Below are positions 14,057 to 22,825 of a stretch of DNA of 48,228 nt, one piece after another (position 1 is the first letter of the stretch; the number at the start of each line of letters is the position of its first letter). The translations under genes and the position numbers were made by a program. The DNA is taken from IMG/VR virus record IMGVR_UViG_3300026519_000642, positions 1 to 48,228 of that record, one strand, 5' to 3'. The notes beneath the pieces were generated by a model. It was not told the DNA's origin. It searched no databases and saw only the letters and a program-made list of their open reading frames with translations. The DNA is from a virus.

Positions 14057-14205
14057 GAAATAAGATGGTTTTATGTGATGTCAGGGGCAAGTTTCTTTTC
14101 GAGACTTGCCCTTCTTTATTTCCAGAGGGCGAATTGATGGAGACGGAGGTTTTATTGTGGGAGATTTATTATCGAGACAAAAACGACAGGATAAACAATG
14201 GCTGA
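13586..14205 (+). CDS. Tail assembly chaperone, -1 frameshifted G-T form (about 206 aa)
   Basis: From the candidate site T GGA AAG (14038-14044) the -1 frame stays open for 53 codons to TGA 14203-14205, adding MVLCDVRGKFLFETCPSLFP and MEVLLW-like sequence (actual region: ETEVLLWEIYYRDKND). This second frame has the F--CP-LFP--E---LLW--YY pattern of chaperone T domains, which contact the tape measure. Its stop lies eight bases after the tape-measure ATG. By analogy with lambda, a small fraction of ribosomes would shift. The slippage position is inferred; the second coding frame is directly visible. Confidence 0.8.
14038..14044 (+). promoter_or_regulatory. Candidate -1 ribosomal slippage site TGGAAAG
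   Basis: In the zero frame the codons read GGA AAG with T before them, differing from the lambda G-T site (G GGA AAG) only at the first base. After a -1 slip AAG is re-read as AAA; GGA would be re-read as TGG, which is a poorer match. An alternative is the CAA AAG pair at 14024-14029. Both allow entry to the open -1 frame. Confidence 0.55.
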
Positions 14206-16906
14206 TTTAGAACGTACTGTCGAGATTATTTTCAAATCAATTGACCAAACCGGGACCGGGTTAACGTCTGTTTCATCAAAATTAAATGATTTTGAACGCA
14301 GTGTCGGCAATATCTCCGCGCCATTGGCCAGCCTTGCAGGAGATATTGTTAAAACAGAAACGGCAATTTTATCACTTGCAGCAGCTTATGGTGGTTATGC
14401 GGTAACACAAGCAGCAAAGTTTGAAACTGCTCAGATTGATTTGCAAAAAGTTCTTGGTAATGGTGAATCAATTGATAATTATACGCAGACAGTCAAAAAT
14501 TTGTCTGAAACGTATGGCATAACATCAACCAACATTCTTCAAGGGATTGCTAATTTCAAACAAGCTGGTTTTTCTGCAGATGAGGCGGCTAAATTACAAA
14601 AAAATGCTCTTGATTTAGTTATTTCTGGAGATTTGGAAGCCGGGCAAGCATCAGAGCAACTGGTTAGAATTTTAAAAGGGCAGAATGCAGCATTTAGTGA
14701 TGCTTCGCGATTCATTGAGGCAATGAACAATGTATCAAATCAATACGGTACAAGTCTGGGCGAATTATCTAACGGCATGTCTGCAATTTCACCCATTCTC
14801 AAAACAATGGGTTTTTCGTTTGAGCAGGGCGTTGGCGCAATTACGCCCATTATTGAAAGTTTTGGCTCAGGTACAGAGGCCGCAAATGCTTTAAAAGTTG
14901 GATTGCTTCGGTTAATTGATGATTCAAAGCCGGTTCAGGATGCACTAAAAGCGATTGGTGTTTCTCAAAAAGATGCGAATGGCGAATTGAGATCAGCGCG
15001 AGAAATTTATCTTGATGTGGGTGAGGCATTCAAAGGACTGACAAAAGAACAAAAGGCTTTTTTCTCAGGACAACTTTTTGGTAAAGAACAATCCGTCCGA
15101 TTGGTTTCGTTGTTCAATAATATGGATACGGCGGCCAGCGCAACCAGCGAGGCATTAAAACAAACGGGCAGTGTTGCTAATGAAGTTTCATTACGTTTGG
15201 ATTCGGCTGAAAAGCAAGTTGATAAATTCAAAGTTACGTTTGAAAATTTGGCGATTGCGGTCGGTGGCCAGGTTTTAGATAATTTTAAAGGCATCGCGGG
15301 CGGTGCAACAGAAATTAATAAATCATTTGAGCAAGTGGTTAATAACGGTGGTTTGGCTCCGTTATTCAACGCATTAAAACCGCTATTGTCTGATTTTGAG
15401 GAAACATTAAGGGGCATTGCAAAAGCATTGCCGGATGCATTCAAAGGTGTTGATTTTGACTGGTTGATTGCTTCATTTAGAAATTTAGGCGGGGAAATTG
15501 GTGATATATTCGGCGGGTTAGATTTAACCGATGCGGATGATTTAGAAAAAGCTCTCCAGGGAATTATTGATTTTATTTCGTTATTGACGAATGCAACTGC
15601 TGGAGTTGTTCAAGGGTTTAGCCCGTTTATTGATGGCATCAAGGCGCTTTTGTCAAGCTTGGGCAATGGTGATTCTGAATTTGTTAGTTTTGTTGGAAAT
15701 GTTTCAGGACTGGGCGCGGCGGTAAATCAAGTATTGCCGTTACTTAAATTTTTGGGCGATGCACTTGGCGCATTGGCTGACGTATTGATTGTTGTAACGG
15801 GGGCCAGAGCGTTTGGCAGTCTGTCGCCTGCTGTTTTAAGTGCCGCGAAAAGTTTTGGCGCATTTTTACCTGTTGCGGCGGCGGCGGTTTCTGCATTTAA
15901 AGCGATTCAGTTTGCAATTGATGAAAATGTTAAGGCTTATCAAGAGTATAAAGACCGAACGGATTTGTCAGGAACGATTGCAAATACTAATGAAAATCTC
16001 GAAAAACAACGAGCAAAATTAAAAGAAATTTCTGATGAAACCGGCGTTACTGTTACCAGTATTGATGAGCTAGAAAAGGCAATGAAAAGCGGCGCGATTG
16101 TTGCCGATGATTCGGCTCTTGGTTATTCGTCTGCCGGGGATGCTATTGATGAACTTGGCAATCAATCAGAAAAATTAGGTGATAGTACCGTTGATGCATC
16201 AAAAGCATTAAAACTACTGGGACTGAATGCAAATGGTGTTAAAGATGAAATAGCGGATGTTTCACAAGAAACATCAAGCGCGGCTGAATCAGAAGATGAA
16301 TGGATAAAAACCATTGAAAATGGGCAAACTGTTTACACGCATAAAACACGAGCATTAGCAGAATCAAAAAGTACAATTCGAGATGTTGTTAAAGCAACAA
16401 ATGAACTTTCTGAGGCTGAAAAAATAGCTGTTTCTCATGCTAATGACATGGAAAAAACGCTTGCAAAACTTGCGAGTAATGAAAAAATTAAAGCTATTGA
16501 ATTTAGCGCAAAAATACAAGTTGCAAGTATTGAAGCTGATGCAAAAAAAGTTACTCAAGCGTTTAAATCAATAAGTGAGGAGATTGTTAGTACAAACTCT
16601 TTAATAGATAGTCTAACATCACAACTTGGTAATAATAATTTATCAACATTTGATAAATTTAAAATTGATGATCAGATTAATGCTGCAAATAAACGTGCAG
16701 ATGAAATATTAAGACAGCAAGATCGGCTAAATGAAGCTGAAATTAGATTAAAAAATGCACGAGCAAAACAGATAGAAGATGGTGGTTCTGTTATTAAAGT
16801 TTATGCTGATAATCTGGCTCCAGAATTGCAAGCATTGCTTGAAAGTTTGGTTAATAATATACGCATTCAAGCAATAATAGAGGGTACAAATTTTATAACG
16901 GGATAG
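14198..16906 (+). CDS. Tape measure protein (902 aa)
   Basis: A 902-aa protein that sets tail length and passes through the tail tube on DNA entry. Residues 50-240 match the TP901-type core (AAKFETAQIDLQKVLGN; YGITSTNILQGIANFKQAGF; YGTSLGELSNGMSAISPILK; GAITPIIESFGSGTEAANAL). Hydrophobic helices near residues 440-580 (LADVLIVVTGARAF; FLPVAAAAVSAFKAIQF) may enter the host membrane. The C-terminal third is a long charged coiled coil. No peptidase or lysozyme domain is seen. It is the longest gene in the window, as expected, and starts inside the frameshifted chaperone frame. Confidence 0.95.
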   Translation: MADLERTVEIIFKSIDQTGTGLTSVSSKLNDFERSVGNISAPLASLAGDIVKTETAILSLAAAYGGYAVTQAAKFETAQIDLQKVLGNGESIDNYTQTVKNLSETYGITSTNILQGIANFKQAGFSADEAAKLQKNALDLVISGDLEAGQASEQLVRILKGQNAAFSDASRFIEAMNNVSNQYGTSLGELSNGMSAISPILKTMGFSFEQGVGAITPIIESFGSGTEAANALKVGLLRLIDDSKPVQDALKAIGVSQKDANGELRSAREIYLDVGEAFKGLTKEQKAFFSGQLFGKEQSVRLVSLFNNMDTAASATSEALKQTGSVANEVSLRLDSAEKQVDKFKVTFENLAIAVGGQVLDNFKGIAGGATEINKSFEQVVNNGGLAPLFNALKPLLSDFEETLRGIAKALPDAFKGVDFDWLIASFRNLGGEIGDIFGGLDLTDADDLEKALQGIIDFISLLTNATAGVVQGFSPFIDGIKALLSSLGNGDSEFVSFVGNVSGLGAAVNQVLPLLKFLGDALGALADVLIVVTGARAFGSLSPAVLSAAKSFGAFLPVAAAAVSAFKAIQFAIDENVKAYQEYKDRTDLSGTIANTNENLEKQRAKLKEISDETGVTVTSIDELEKAMKSGAIVADDSALGYSSAGDAIDELGNQSEKLGDSTVDASKALKLLGLNANGVKDEIADVSQETSSAAESEDEWIKTIENGQTVYTHKTRALAESKSTIRDVVKATNELSEAEKIAVSHANDMEKTLAKLASNEKIKAIEFSAKIQVASIEADAKKVTQAFKSISEEIVSTNSLIDSLTSQLGNNNLSTFDKFKIDDQINAANKRADEILRQQDRLNEAEIRLKNARAKQIEDGGSVIKVYADNLAPELQALLESLVNNIRIQAIIEGTNFITG

Positions 16907-16910
16907 AGTT

Positions 16911-17264
16911 ATGATGCTAAGCATTTATACGCCATATTTTGATCTCGATGGCGTTGTACAAACAGAATATGACATTGTTGATAGCACACTAGGAAATGAA
17001 TCAAGACGAGGAAATAGAACAGCAACAATAGATGGCGGTGCTATTTATACAGATTTAGGTTTTTCAGAATCAGATAAAACGTTTTCTTTTTCACTAAAAA
17101 AAATTGATAAAAAACAAATTGCAAATTTAAAACGATTTTTGCGCGAATATAGAGAAGTTTTTTTAACAATATCTGGCGGTGTTTATAATGGTGTTATTGT
17201 TAATCTCAATACTAGCGTAATTCCAATAAAATTTGATTTTCTTGTAATAAAAAAAGTGGCTTAA
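16911..17264 (+). CDS. Minor tail protein (117 aa)
   Basis: A 117-aa strand-rich protein (RTATIDGGAIYTDLGFSESD; TFSFSLKKIDKKQIANLKRF; YREVFLTISGGVYNGVIVNL). It follows the tape measure by four bases, the place of distal-tail or tip proteins. The start may be ATG 16911 or 16914. The GFSESDKTFSFSL segment is typical of tail proteins that complete the tube end, but no named family is certain. Confidence 0.6.
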   Translation: MMLSIYTPYFDLDGVVQTEYDIVDSTLGNESRRGNRTATIDGGAIYTDLGFSESDKTFSFSLKKIDKKQIANLKRFLREYREVFLTISGGVYNGVIVNLNTSVIPIKFDFLVIKKVA

Positions 17265-17265
17265 T

Positions 17266-19263
17266 GTGTCAATTGCTAGAATATTAAGCAATCAAGGAAA
17301 TGGGCTTTATTCAATAGAGATTATTAAAAATAATGTTTATATAATTGCCAAGAAAAATAGACTTGAAATCACAAAATCTGAACTTTATCAAACGCAACTT
17401 ATTTTAGAAAATAAGCTTGATAGTTTAAATTTATTGCTCAAAACAATAAATTCATTATTAAATCAGGCAATACTTACTGATATAGAAGATTTAATTAGTA
17501 AACGAGTTTCACAAAGAAATATCATTTTGAATGATATTGTTAATCAAAAAGAAAAATTAGAACGTCATTATTTTAGACAATCAGAAGTTGAGTCTGAGCT
17601 TAATCTCATCAATAATTACGAACAAGAAACAATATTGGCAGAAGCTTGGTGTGTAGACTACACACTTAACATGAGTGATTATGTTGAAGTTGCAAATATA
17701 AGAGATGAACCGAATGGTCCTATAAATTTATTACCCGTTTTTGATTCAAATATTGAAAATCTTAAAACAAAAATAACGAAAGCAGGAAGGTTATATAACT
17801 CACTCGGTAATCCAAAGAATTTGCCAAAAATATCTCAAGTTGAACATGTATTAAATTCTAAACCTTGGTCAATTTTGTACAACTTGATATTAATGCCGGT
17901 AGCACAGCGGTGGAGACCTATGTTCAGAATAGGAAAAATAACTTATTTTAACAGTCAAAAATCAAAATGTAACATAACATATCAAAATGAACCGCAATTT
18001 AGTAGTGTTTTGCCGTTTCCGAAGGGGTTTGATTTCGTAGGTGGTAATAGTAGATATAATATTCAAATAAATGTTGCAGAAACGAATGTTAAAATTGATT
18101 ACATGGGATGTTCTGGTTCTGTTTTTTCAATTAATGACAGAGTAGTTGTTGAGTATAAAAAAAGAAATTTAGATGTGCCGGTTGTAATCGGTTTCGCAGA
18201 CAATCCAAGAAGATGTAAGTCAATAATATTAGCGTACATTAAAAATAATAAACTTGTTTGGCAAGAAATAACAAAAATTGGTCAATTTTTACCTGGGACT
18301 GTTAGCCATGAATTAAATGAAACAAGCTCATCGATATTAAACAATACAGAAACACATTCAAAAAGAATGGGGTATTGTTATAGAATTTCAGTTAACGATG
18401 TAACAAAAAAAGAAATTATTGATGTTTATACATATAAAAAAGACAGTATTTTAAAAAATGGTATTGAATTAATTGGTCCATCATTTTTTAATAATTTAAA
18501 AATAAATATAGCATTTCCCGACGAACAACCTGAATTTAAAATAGCGTTTAATAATATCATTGGATTATTTTATGATGGTGAATTTGTATGGTCTGTTTGT
18601 TTTACTAATCATATAAGAAGGGAAAAACCTTACGCTAAAAAATACGAATTTTATAATACAGGAACATTACAGCAGGATTACTTGTGGTGGGGATTTGGTG
18701 AATATACAGGATTAAGATTATTAAAGTTTGATCCAGAAACATTAGAGCATCAGGGTAATTTTTTTGATGTTCCATTGGCTCCAATAATAAAAGCAGAATA
18801 TGCAGGAAATTTGTCATCTGGAACATCATTAGGAATAAAATTTTTTTATTTTAATGACTATAATTTTGATTTCAATTTGGATTATAGTAAGCCCGGACAA
18901 AACGGCGGTCTTTTAACTAAAACGTCCGCAGCACATGGCGGTGCTAATTCTACTAAAGATGTAAGCAAGTTATTTGGATTTGATTATTCTAATGATTATT
19001 TATCAATGTGCTTTTCAACTCGACCGAGCAATGTTTTTGATCAGCCAACTTTGGCACTACATGAGATGGTTATTGATATTAAAGAACAAAAAGCTATTAG
19101 TCATAAATGGAAAATATCAAGTTCAATCTCACCATCAAATGATATATTTGGAAATTTTTTCCCATCAGAAAAATCAACTGATTCAAATAGCAGTGTTGGT
19201 GAGTTAACTATTGCCGGAATACTGTCAGCGATAGAGGAGCAAACTGATTTTATTTATATATGA
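17266..19263 (+). CDS. Tail tip/hub protein (665 aa)
   Basis: A 665-aa protein starting at GTG 17266. Residues 35-130 form a helical, probably coiled-coil, region (ESELNLINNYEQETILAEAW), then a long strand-rich part containing a barrel-like stretch (ITYQNEPQFSSVLPFP to VPVVIGFADNPRRCKSIILA) that resembles the OB-fold of hub proteins. The rest is rich in Asn, Ser and aromatic residues. It begins one base after the previous stop and overlaps the next start. It is probably the tip complex scaffold; the family assignment is by place and composition. Confidence 0.55.
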   Translation: MSIARILSNQGNGLYSIEIIKNNVYIIAKKNRLEITKSELYQTQLILENKLDSLNLLLKTINSLLNQAILTDIEDLISKRVSQRNIILNDIVNQKEKLERHYFRQSEVESELNLINNYEQETILAEAWCVDYTLNMSDYVEVANIRDEPNGPINLLPVFDSNIENLKTKITKAGRLYNSLGNPKNLPKISQVEHVLNSKPWSILYNLILMPVAQRWRPMFRIGKITYFNSQKSKCNITYQNEPQFSSVLPFPKGFDFVGGNSRYNIQINVAETNVKIDYMGCSGSVFSINDRVVVEYKKRNLDVPVVIGFADNPRRCKSIILAYIKNNKLVWQEITKIGQFLPGTVSHELNETSSSILNNTETHSKRMGYCYRISVNDVTKKEIIDVYTYKKDSILKNGIELIGPSFFNNLKINIAFPDEQPEFKIAFNNIIGLFYDGEFVWSVCFTNHIRREKPYAKKYEFYNTGTLQQDYLWWGFGEYTGLRLLKFDPETLEHQGNFFDVPLAPIIKAEYAGNLSSGTSLGIKFFYFNDYNFDFNLDYSKPGQNGGLLTKTSAAHGGANSTKDVSKLFGFDYSNDYLSMCFSTRPSNVFDQPTLALHEMVIDIKEQKAISHKWKISSSISPSNDIFGNFFPSEKSTDSNSSVGELTIAGILSAIEEQTDFIYI

Positions 19264-19631
19264 TAGATTTATCAAAATACACATGTGTAATAAATAATAA
19301 AATTTATATAGCGTATTTATCACATTTAGAAGATTACTCAGATTTCACTAAAATTGGATACACTGGTGAACAATCAAGAGGTGGAAACAATCTTAGATTA
19401 TATTCATTTGATATTTTTTTAAGCGATGAATCTAAGGAATTAATTGTTGATAATTTGAAAGATTATGGAATATCAACAATGACAGCTATTGATGATAATA
19501 CAATATTGTTAGCTACAGGCTCTATACCAAGCTCATTTTCTCCAATTTTGCAAATTATCAACGTAATCGATAAAACTGTAACAGTTTATCCATTAGATAC
19601 TAGCGTACAAGAAATAATTGATTTATTATAA
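19260..19631 (+). CDS. Tail tip-associated protein (123 aa)
   Basis: A 123-aa protein with short alternating strands (YTCVINNKIYIAYLSHLEDY; MTAIDDNTILLATGSIPSSF; IINVIDKTVTVYPLDTSVQE), which looks like one or two beta-propeller blades or a companion domain of the preceding 665-aa protein. The ATG overlaps that gene's stop. Not recognised as a named family. Confidence 0.5.
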   Translation: MIDLSKYTCVINNKIYIAYLSHLEDYSDFTKIGYTGEQSRGGNNLRLYSFDIFLSDESKELIVDNLKDYGISTMTAIDDNTILLATGSIPSSFSPILQIINVIDKTVTVYPLDTSVQEIIDLL

Positions 19632-19639
19632 ATTACTTT

Positions 19640-21709
19640 ATGACAGCACATAAAGCTTGGCGTTTACGAATACAAGATGAAAATAACATATCATCTAAAA
19701 ACACACCTGCATTATCTGAAATTAAAATGTTTCGCGCAGGAACGTCTATTAATGTTGCTACATCTTCATATAGTACATTTTACGCTAGTCATCAATCATT
19801 GCCAGTATCAAATGCATTTGATGGAAACGTCAATACATTCTGGTATGGCTCTGCGTTTCAACCAACACAAATAACAATCGGTATATTACTAACCGGCGCA
19901 AATGAGGATATTGATAGATATTCTCTTTCTTTATATAACTCAGCTAGTGGCAATTCTTATGCTCCAAAAGATTGGTTTTTAGAATGGTCTGACGATACAA
20001 CAAATGGGTTTAATGGAACATGGACTGTTGTAGATACGCATACTAATGTTACAAACTGGACTGCTTACGAAGAAAGAACATTTACAATACCTGTTGTTTT
20101 TAATCCAGAACTTGCAGCTATTGAGCAAAGTAATGATGAATTTTATGCGTATAGTCCATTACCGCCAATTTTAGGAAATATCACATCCCAGGAATTTTAT
20201 ACTGATAATTTTTATGCTGCACCAAAAATTTTATCGCATACACATTGGCGAATACTTGTTACTGACGATAATGATGTAATTACTGCATTTAATTTTTGTA
20301 TCGCAGAATTATTCTTTTATCAGGAAAACGATGAAATCGATTATGCGGAAGGAACAATATACGGAACACACTACCCAAATTTTTTTGGCAAACCAGTGGA
20401 TCAAATATTTGATCGAAACATTGCGACAACAACATTATGGGGTAGCGACACAGGGTCTCCAAAAATTGTTACAAAGCAATTTACAAGTGGAAAGGCAATT
20501 ACAACCATTGAAATGATAGCAACCGATAATGCTTCATGGTTAAAATTTATGCCTAAGAATTTTAGTATTGAATATGCAGATAGTGGCTCTGGTCCGTGGT
20601 CTGTATTATTAAATGTTACTGGAGAAACGAACTGGTTAGTTGGGGAAAAAAGAAAATGGACGGTTCTACAGCCAATTTTAGGATTAAACGCTACTGAGCA
20701 ACAAACAGATAAGTCACTTTTTTTTGAATTTCCTGGATCACACAATGCTTGGAGAATACGGCCAATATCATTTAAACAAGGATTTAGTGCTGCAACAATA
20801 CAGGAAGTTGAATTTATTCGTAAAATAGATAGTAGTGATATAACTGGGCCTGGATTTCTGCACTATTTTGGTACGATTGCAAATGCAGAAAATGCATTTG
20901 ATGACAATATATCAACTATAGTTCAGTTAAATTTAGGCGATAAAATAGGATTACAAATAGGAAATAATGAATCTTATGAAGTCAGAGTAGTAACGATAAC
21001 ACCGGACTCATCTAGTTTTGTTATTGATAGCTTTGCTTTAGAATATTCTGATAACACGAACTCAAATATAACATCTGGAGATTGGGTTTTAGTTCGTGTT
21101 TTTGACAATCTTTCTGATAGCTGGCAAGCAGGTGTACAAAGAAAATTTGATTTAGAAGTACAAAATATCTATGGTGATTTTTTGTATTTCGAAAATCAAG
21201 ACGTATTTTATAGTAAACAAAGTGTTTTTTTAACTGTAAAAGAAGATTCAAAAAATACAGTCTATGCAGTTTTGAAAGGCGCGACATTATCTGATTCAGA
21301 TATAAAAATTTATCATTTTGAAGAGTTTAGAGATGAAAAATCAATTAGTACAATTAAAGTTAGCCTGGCTGTCGATTCTAAAACATTATTTAATTATTTA
21401 ATTGACAGCGGAAAAATCAGTCTAGTTTTTAACGATTCTATACAATCTGTTGATTATGATATTAAAATTGTAGATTCTGGATTTGTTTATGCAACAAAAA
21501 AAATAATTGCAGGGCAAAATGTCAATGTAGTTGATATTGTAAATATATTTTCTATGTCATACTCGAATAAAAAACATGAGATACATTGCACTATTGATAG
21601 AAGATTAAATCCTGGTGATCGCGTAAGAATATTTGATGTTGATTACTCTATTAATAGCATTACATTGTATGGATTAAAAAAAATGAATCTAAGTTTGATA
21701 GAAATTTAG
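19640..21709 (+). CDS. Tail tip protein with three discoidin-like domains (689 aa)
   Basis: A 689-aa protein with three copies of a roughly 150-residue domain. Each starts HxAWRxR or HTHWRI (residues 3-8, 200-205, 370-375), has an ALSEIKMF / CIAELFFY / TIQEVEFI strand, a NAFDGNVNTFW / DQIFDRNIATTTLW / NAFDDNISTIV loop, and a W(S/L)LEYSD then NW or SW near the end. This is the layout of F5/8 type C (discoidin) jelly-roll domains, which bind sugars or lipids. The C-terminal 170 residues form a different strand-rich domain. It probably contacts surface polysaccharide. It is followed by the 209-aa gene. Confidence 0.7.
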   Translation: MTAHKAWRLRIQDENNISSKNTPALSEIKMFRAGTSINVATSSYSTFYASHQSLPVSNAFDGNVNTFWYGSAFQPTQITIGILLTGANEDIDRYSLSLYNSASGNSYAPKDWFLEWSDDTTNGFNGTWTVVDTHTNVTNWTAYEERTFTIPVVFNPELAAIEQSNDEFYAYSPLPPILGNITSQEFYTDNFYAAPKILSHTHWRILVTDDNDVITAFNFCIAELFFYQENDEIDYAEGTIYGTHYPNFFGKPVDQIFDRNIATTTLWGSDTGSPKIVTKQFTSGKAITTIEMIATDNASWLKFMPKNFSIEYADSGSGPWSVLLNVTGETNWLVGEKRKWTVLQPILGLNATEQQTDKSLFFEFPGSHNAWRIRPISFKQGFSAATIQEVEFIRKIDSSDITGPGFLHYFGTIANAENAFDDNISTIVQLNLGDKIGLQIGNNESYEVRVVTITPDSSSFVIDSFALEYSDNTNSNITSGDWVLVRVFDNLSDSWQAGVQRKFDLEVQNIYGDFLYFENQDVFYSKQSVFLTVKEDSKNTVYAVLKGATLSDSDIKIYHFEEFRDEKSISTIKVSLAVDSKTLFNYLIDSGKISLVFNDSIQSVDYDIKIVDSGFVYATKKIIAGQNVNVVDIVNIFSMSYSNKKHEIHCTIDRRLNPGDRVRIFDVDYSINSITLYGLKKMNLSLIEI

Positions 21710-21713
21710 TGAT

Positions 21714-22343
21714 ATGACTATAGGATCCTTTGTAACGTCAGAAAACAATAATGATGTTTTTTATTCCAATGGCGGTATATTAAATACAAAAGAATTGTTT
21801 TCTGACGTTGTTTTTACACCTGTCGTAGCAGCAATAGAAAAAGCAACTGAATTGACATATCGTGTTTTTGTCACAGTATCAAGTAATTCTATTGCATTAA
21901 CCAAATTAAAATCATCTCTTTTAACAGTAAAAATAAATGAGAATAGATTGATAACTATTGATGTTTATTTCCCTGTCACAAGAAAAATATTCGAAATTTT
22001 ACGAATTGTAGAAAAAGAGAACGGAAATATTAATATAAACTATGAAAATTATTTTTCAATTTCAGGACTTACAAATATAATTTTCAATAGTTTTAGAGGG
22101 TCAAGAAATTGGTCTGGCAAGTTAACTGCTGAATTGCAATTGCATCAAAAACAAACAATACTAAATATTGAATTATTGCCAGCAAGTTTTAAAAGTAATT
22201 CGTTGTATAGAGGTTTTTTGGCTCCAAAAATTGAAACTGGTGACTATGTTTTTGAAAATGAAAAAAAATATATTGTTGAAAGAGTCACCCAATCAATTTC
22301 ACCAGATATTTTTCAAATGTCATTAAAAATAAGTGACATTTAA
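21714..22343 (+). CDS. Tail tip protein (209 aa)
   Basis: A 209-aa strand-rich protein (LTYRVFVTVSSNSIALTKLK; NRLITIDVYFPVTRKIFEIL; FRGSRNWSGKLTAELQLHQK). It is the last gene of the tail operon and its stop overlaps that of the convergent AP2-type gene by four bases. The family is not recognised. It could be a receptor-binding or terminal tip subunit; order alone supports this. Confidence 0.5.
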   Translation: MTIGSFVTSENNNDVFYSNGGILNTKELFSDVVFTPVVAAIEKATELTYRVFVTVSSNSIALTKLKSSLLTVKINENRLITIDVYFPVTRKIFEILRIVEKENGNININYENYFSISGLTNIIFNSFRGSRNWSGKLTAELQLHQKQTILNIELLPASFKSNSLYRGFLAPKIETGDYVFENEKKYIVERVTQSISPDIFQMSLKISDI

Positions 22344-22825
22344 TTAGTATTCCTCCAGTTGCCATATTTTTTATAATCAAACAAATGAAGTGAATTGTTA
22401 TCTACATGTTTTTCCCAATCTTTCCTGAATTTTATTGCGGTTTTAAACGCTAACGCGGCCAGATTCACGCTAAACTCTTCAATCCTTCCAAACGGAAAAG
22501 CTTGCGTGTGTTTTTTTCCTTTATAGTCAATCCAGCTGACTGCATAGACCAGGTAGGTTAGTCCCCTTTTTTTGTAATGCCGCTGTGTTTGGCAGACGCC
22601 TAGAACGCCAGTTGATCTATTGTTTTTTGCATGTTCAATCATCCTTTTTTTTGGCAAAACAAGCATCATTTGGTCGCGGTAATTTTGCGCTGCCTTTAAC
22701 GCCTTTTTTTTGCTGCCCCATAATTTGTAAGAGAAATACCGGCTTTTTTCAGTGCCTTTTCTAACAATTCTGACTTGAAACCCGTTTTTGTCTGGCTGTG
22801 TGATGTTTTTTAATGATTGATTCAT
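22340..22825 (-). CDS. AP2-domain DNA-binding protein (161 aa)
   Basis: A 161-aa basic protein with two AP2-like DNA-binding repeats: GFQVRIVRKGTEKSRYFSYK with LWGSKKKALKAAQNYRD, and a second starting RSTGVLGVCQTQRHYKKRG with TYLVYAVSWIDYKGKKHTQ and LAALAFKTAIKFRKDWE. AP2 domains in phages occur in integrase- or homing-nuclease-linked proteins and bind DNA. The ATG at 22825 overlaps the integrase stop (TAATG), so it is translated with the integrase and may assist recombination, possibly as a directionality or accessory factor. That role is inferred. Confidence 0.7.
   Translation of the reverse strand: MNQSLKNITQPDKNGFQVRIVRKGTEKSRYFSYKLWGSKKKALKAAQNYRDQMMLVLPKKRMIEHAKNNRSTGVLGVCQTQRHYKKRGLTYLVYAVSWIDYKGKKHTQAFPFGRIEEFSVNLAALAFKTAIKFRKDWEKHVDNNSLHLFDYKKYGNWRNTN

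Noticed and set aside
15007-15444. Minus-strand frame of 145 codons
   Set aside because: Antisense to the tape measure core; composition mirrors it.
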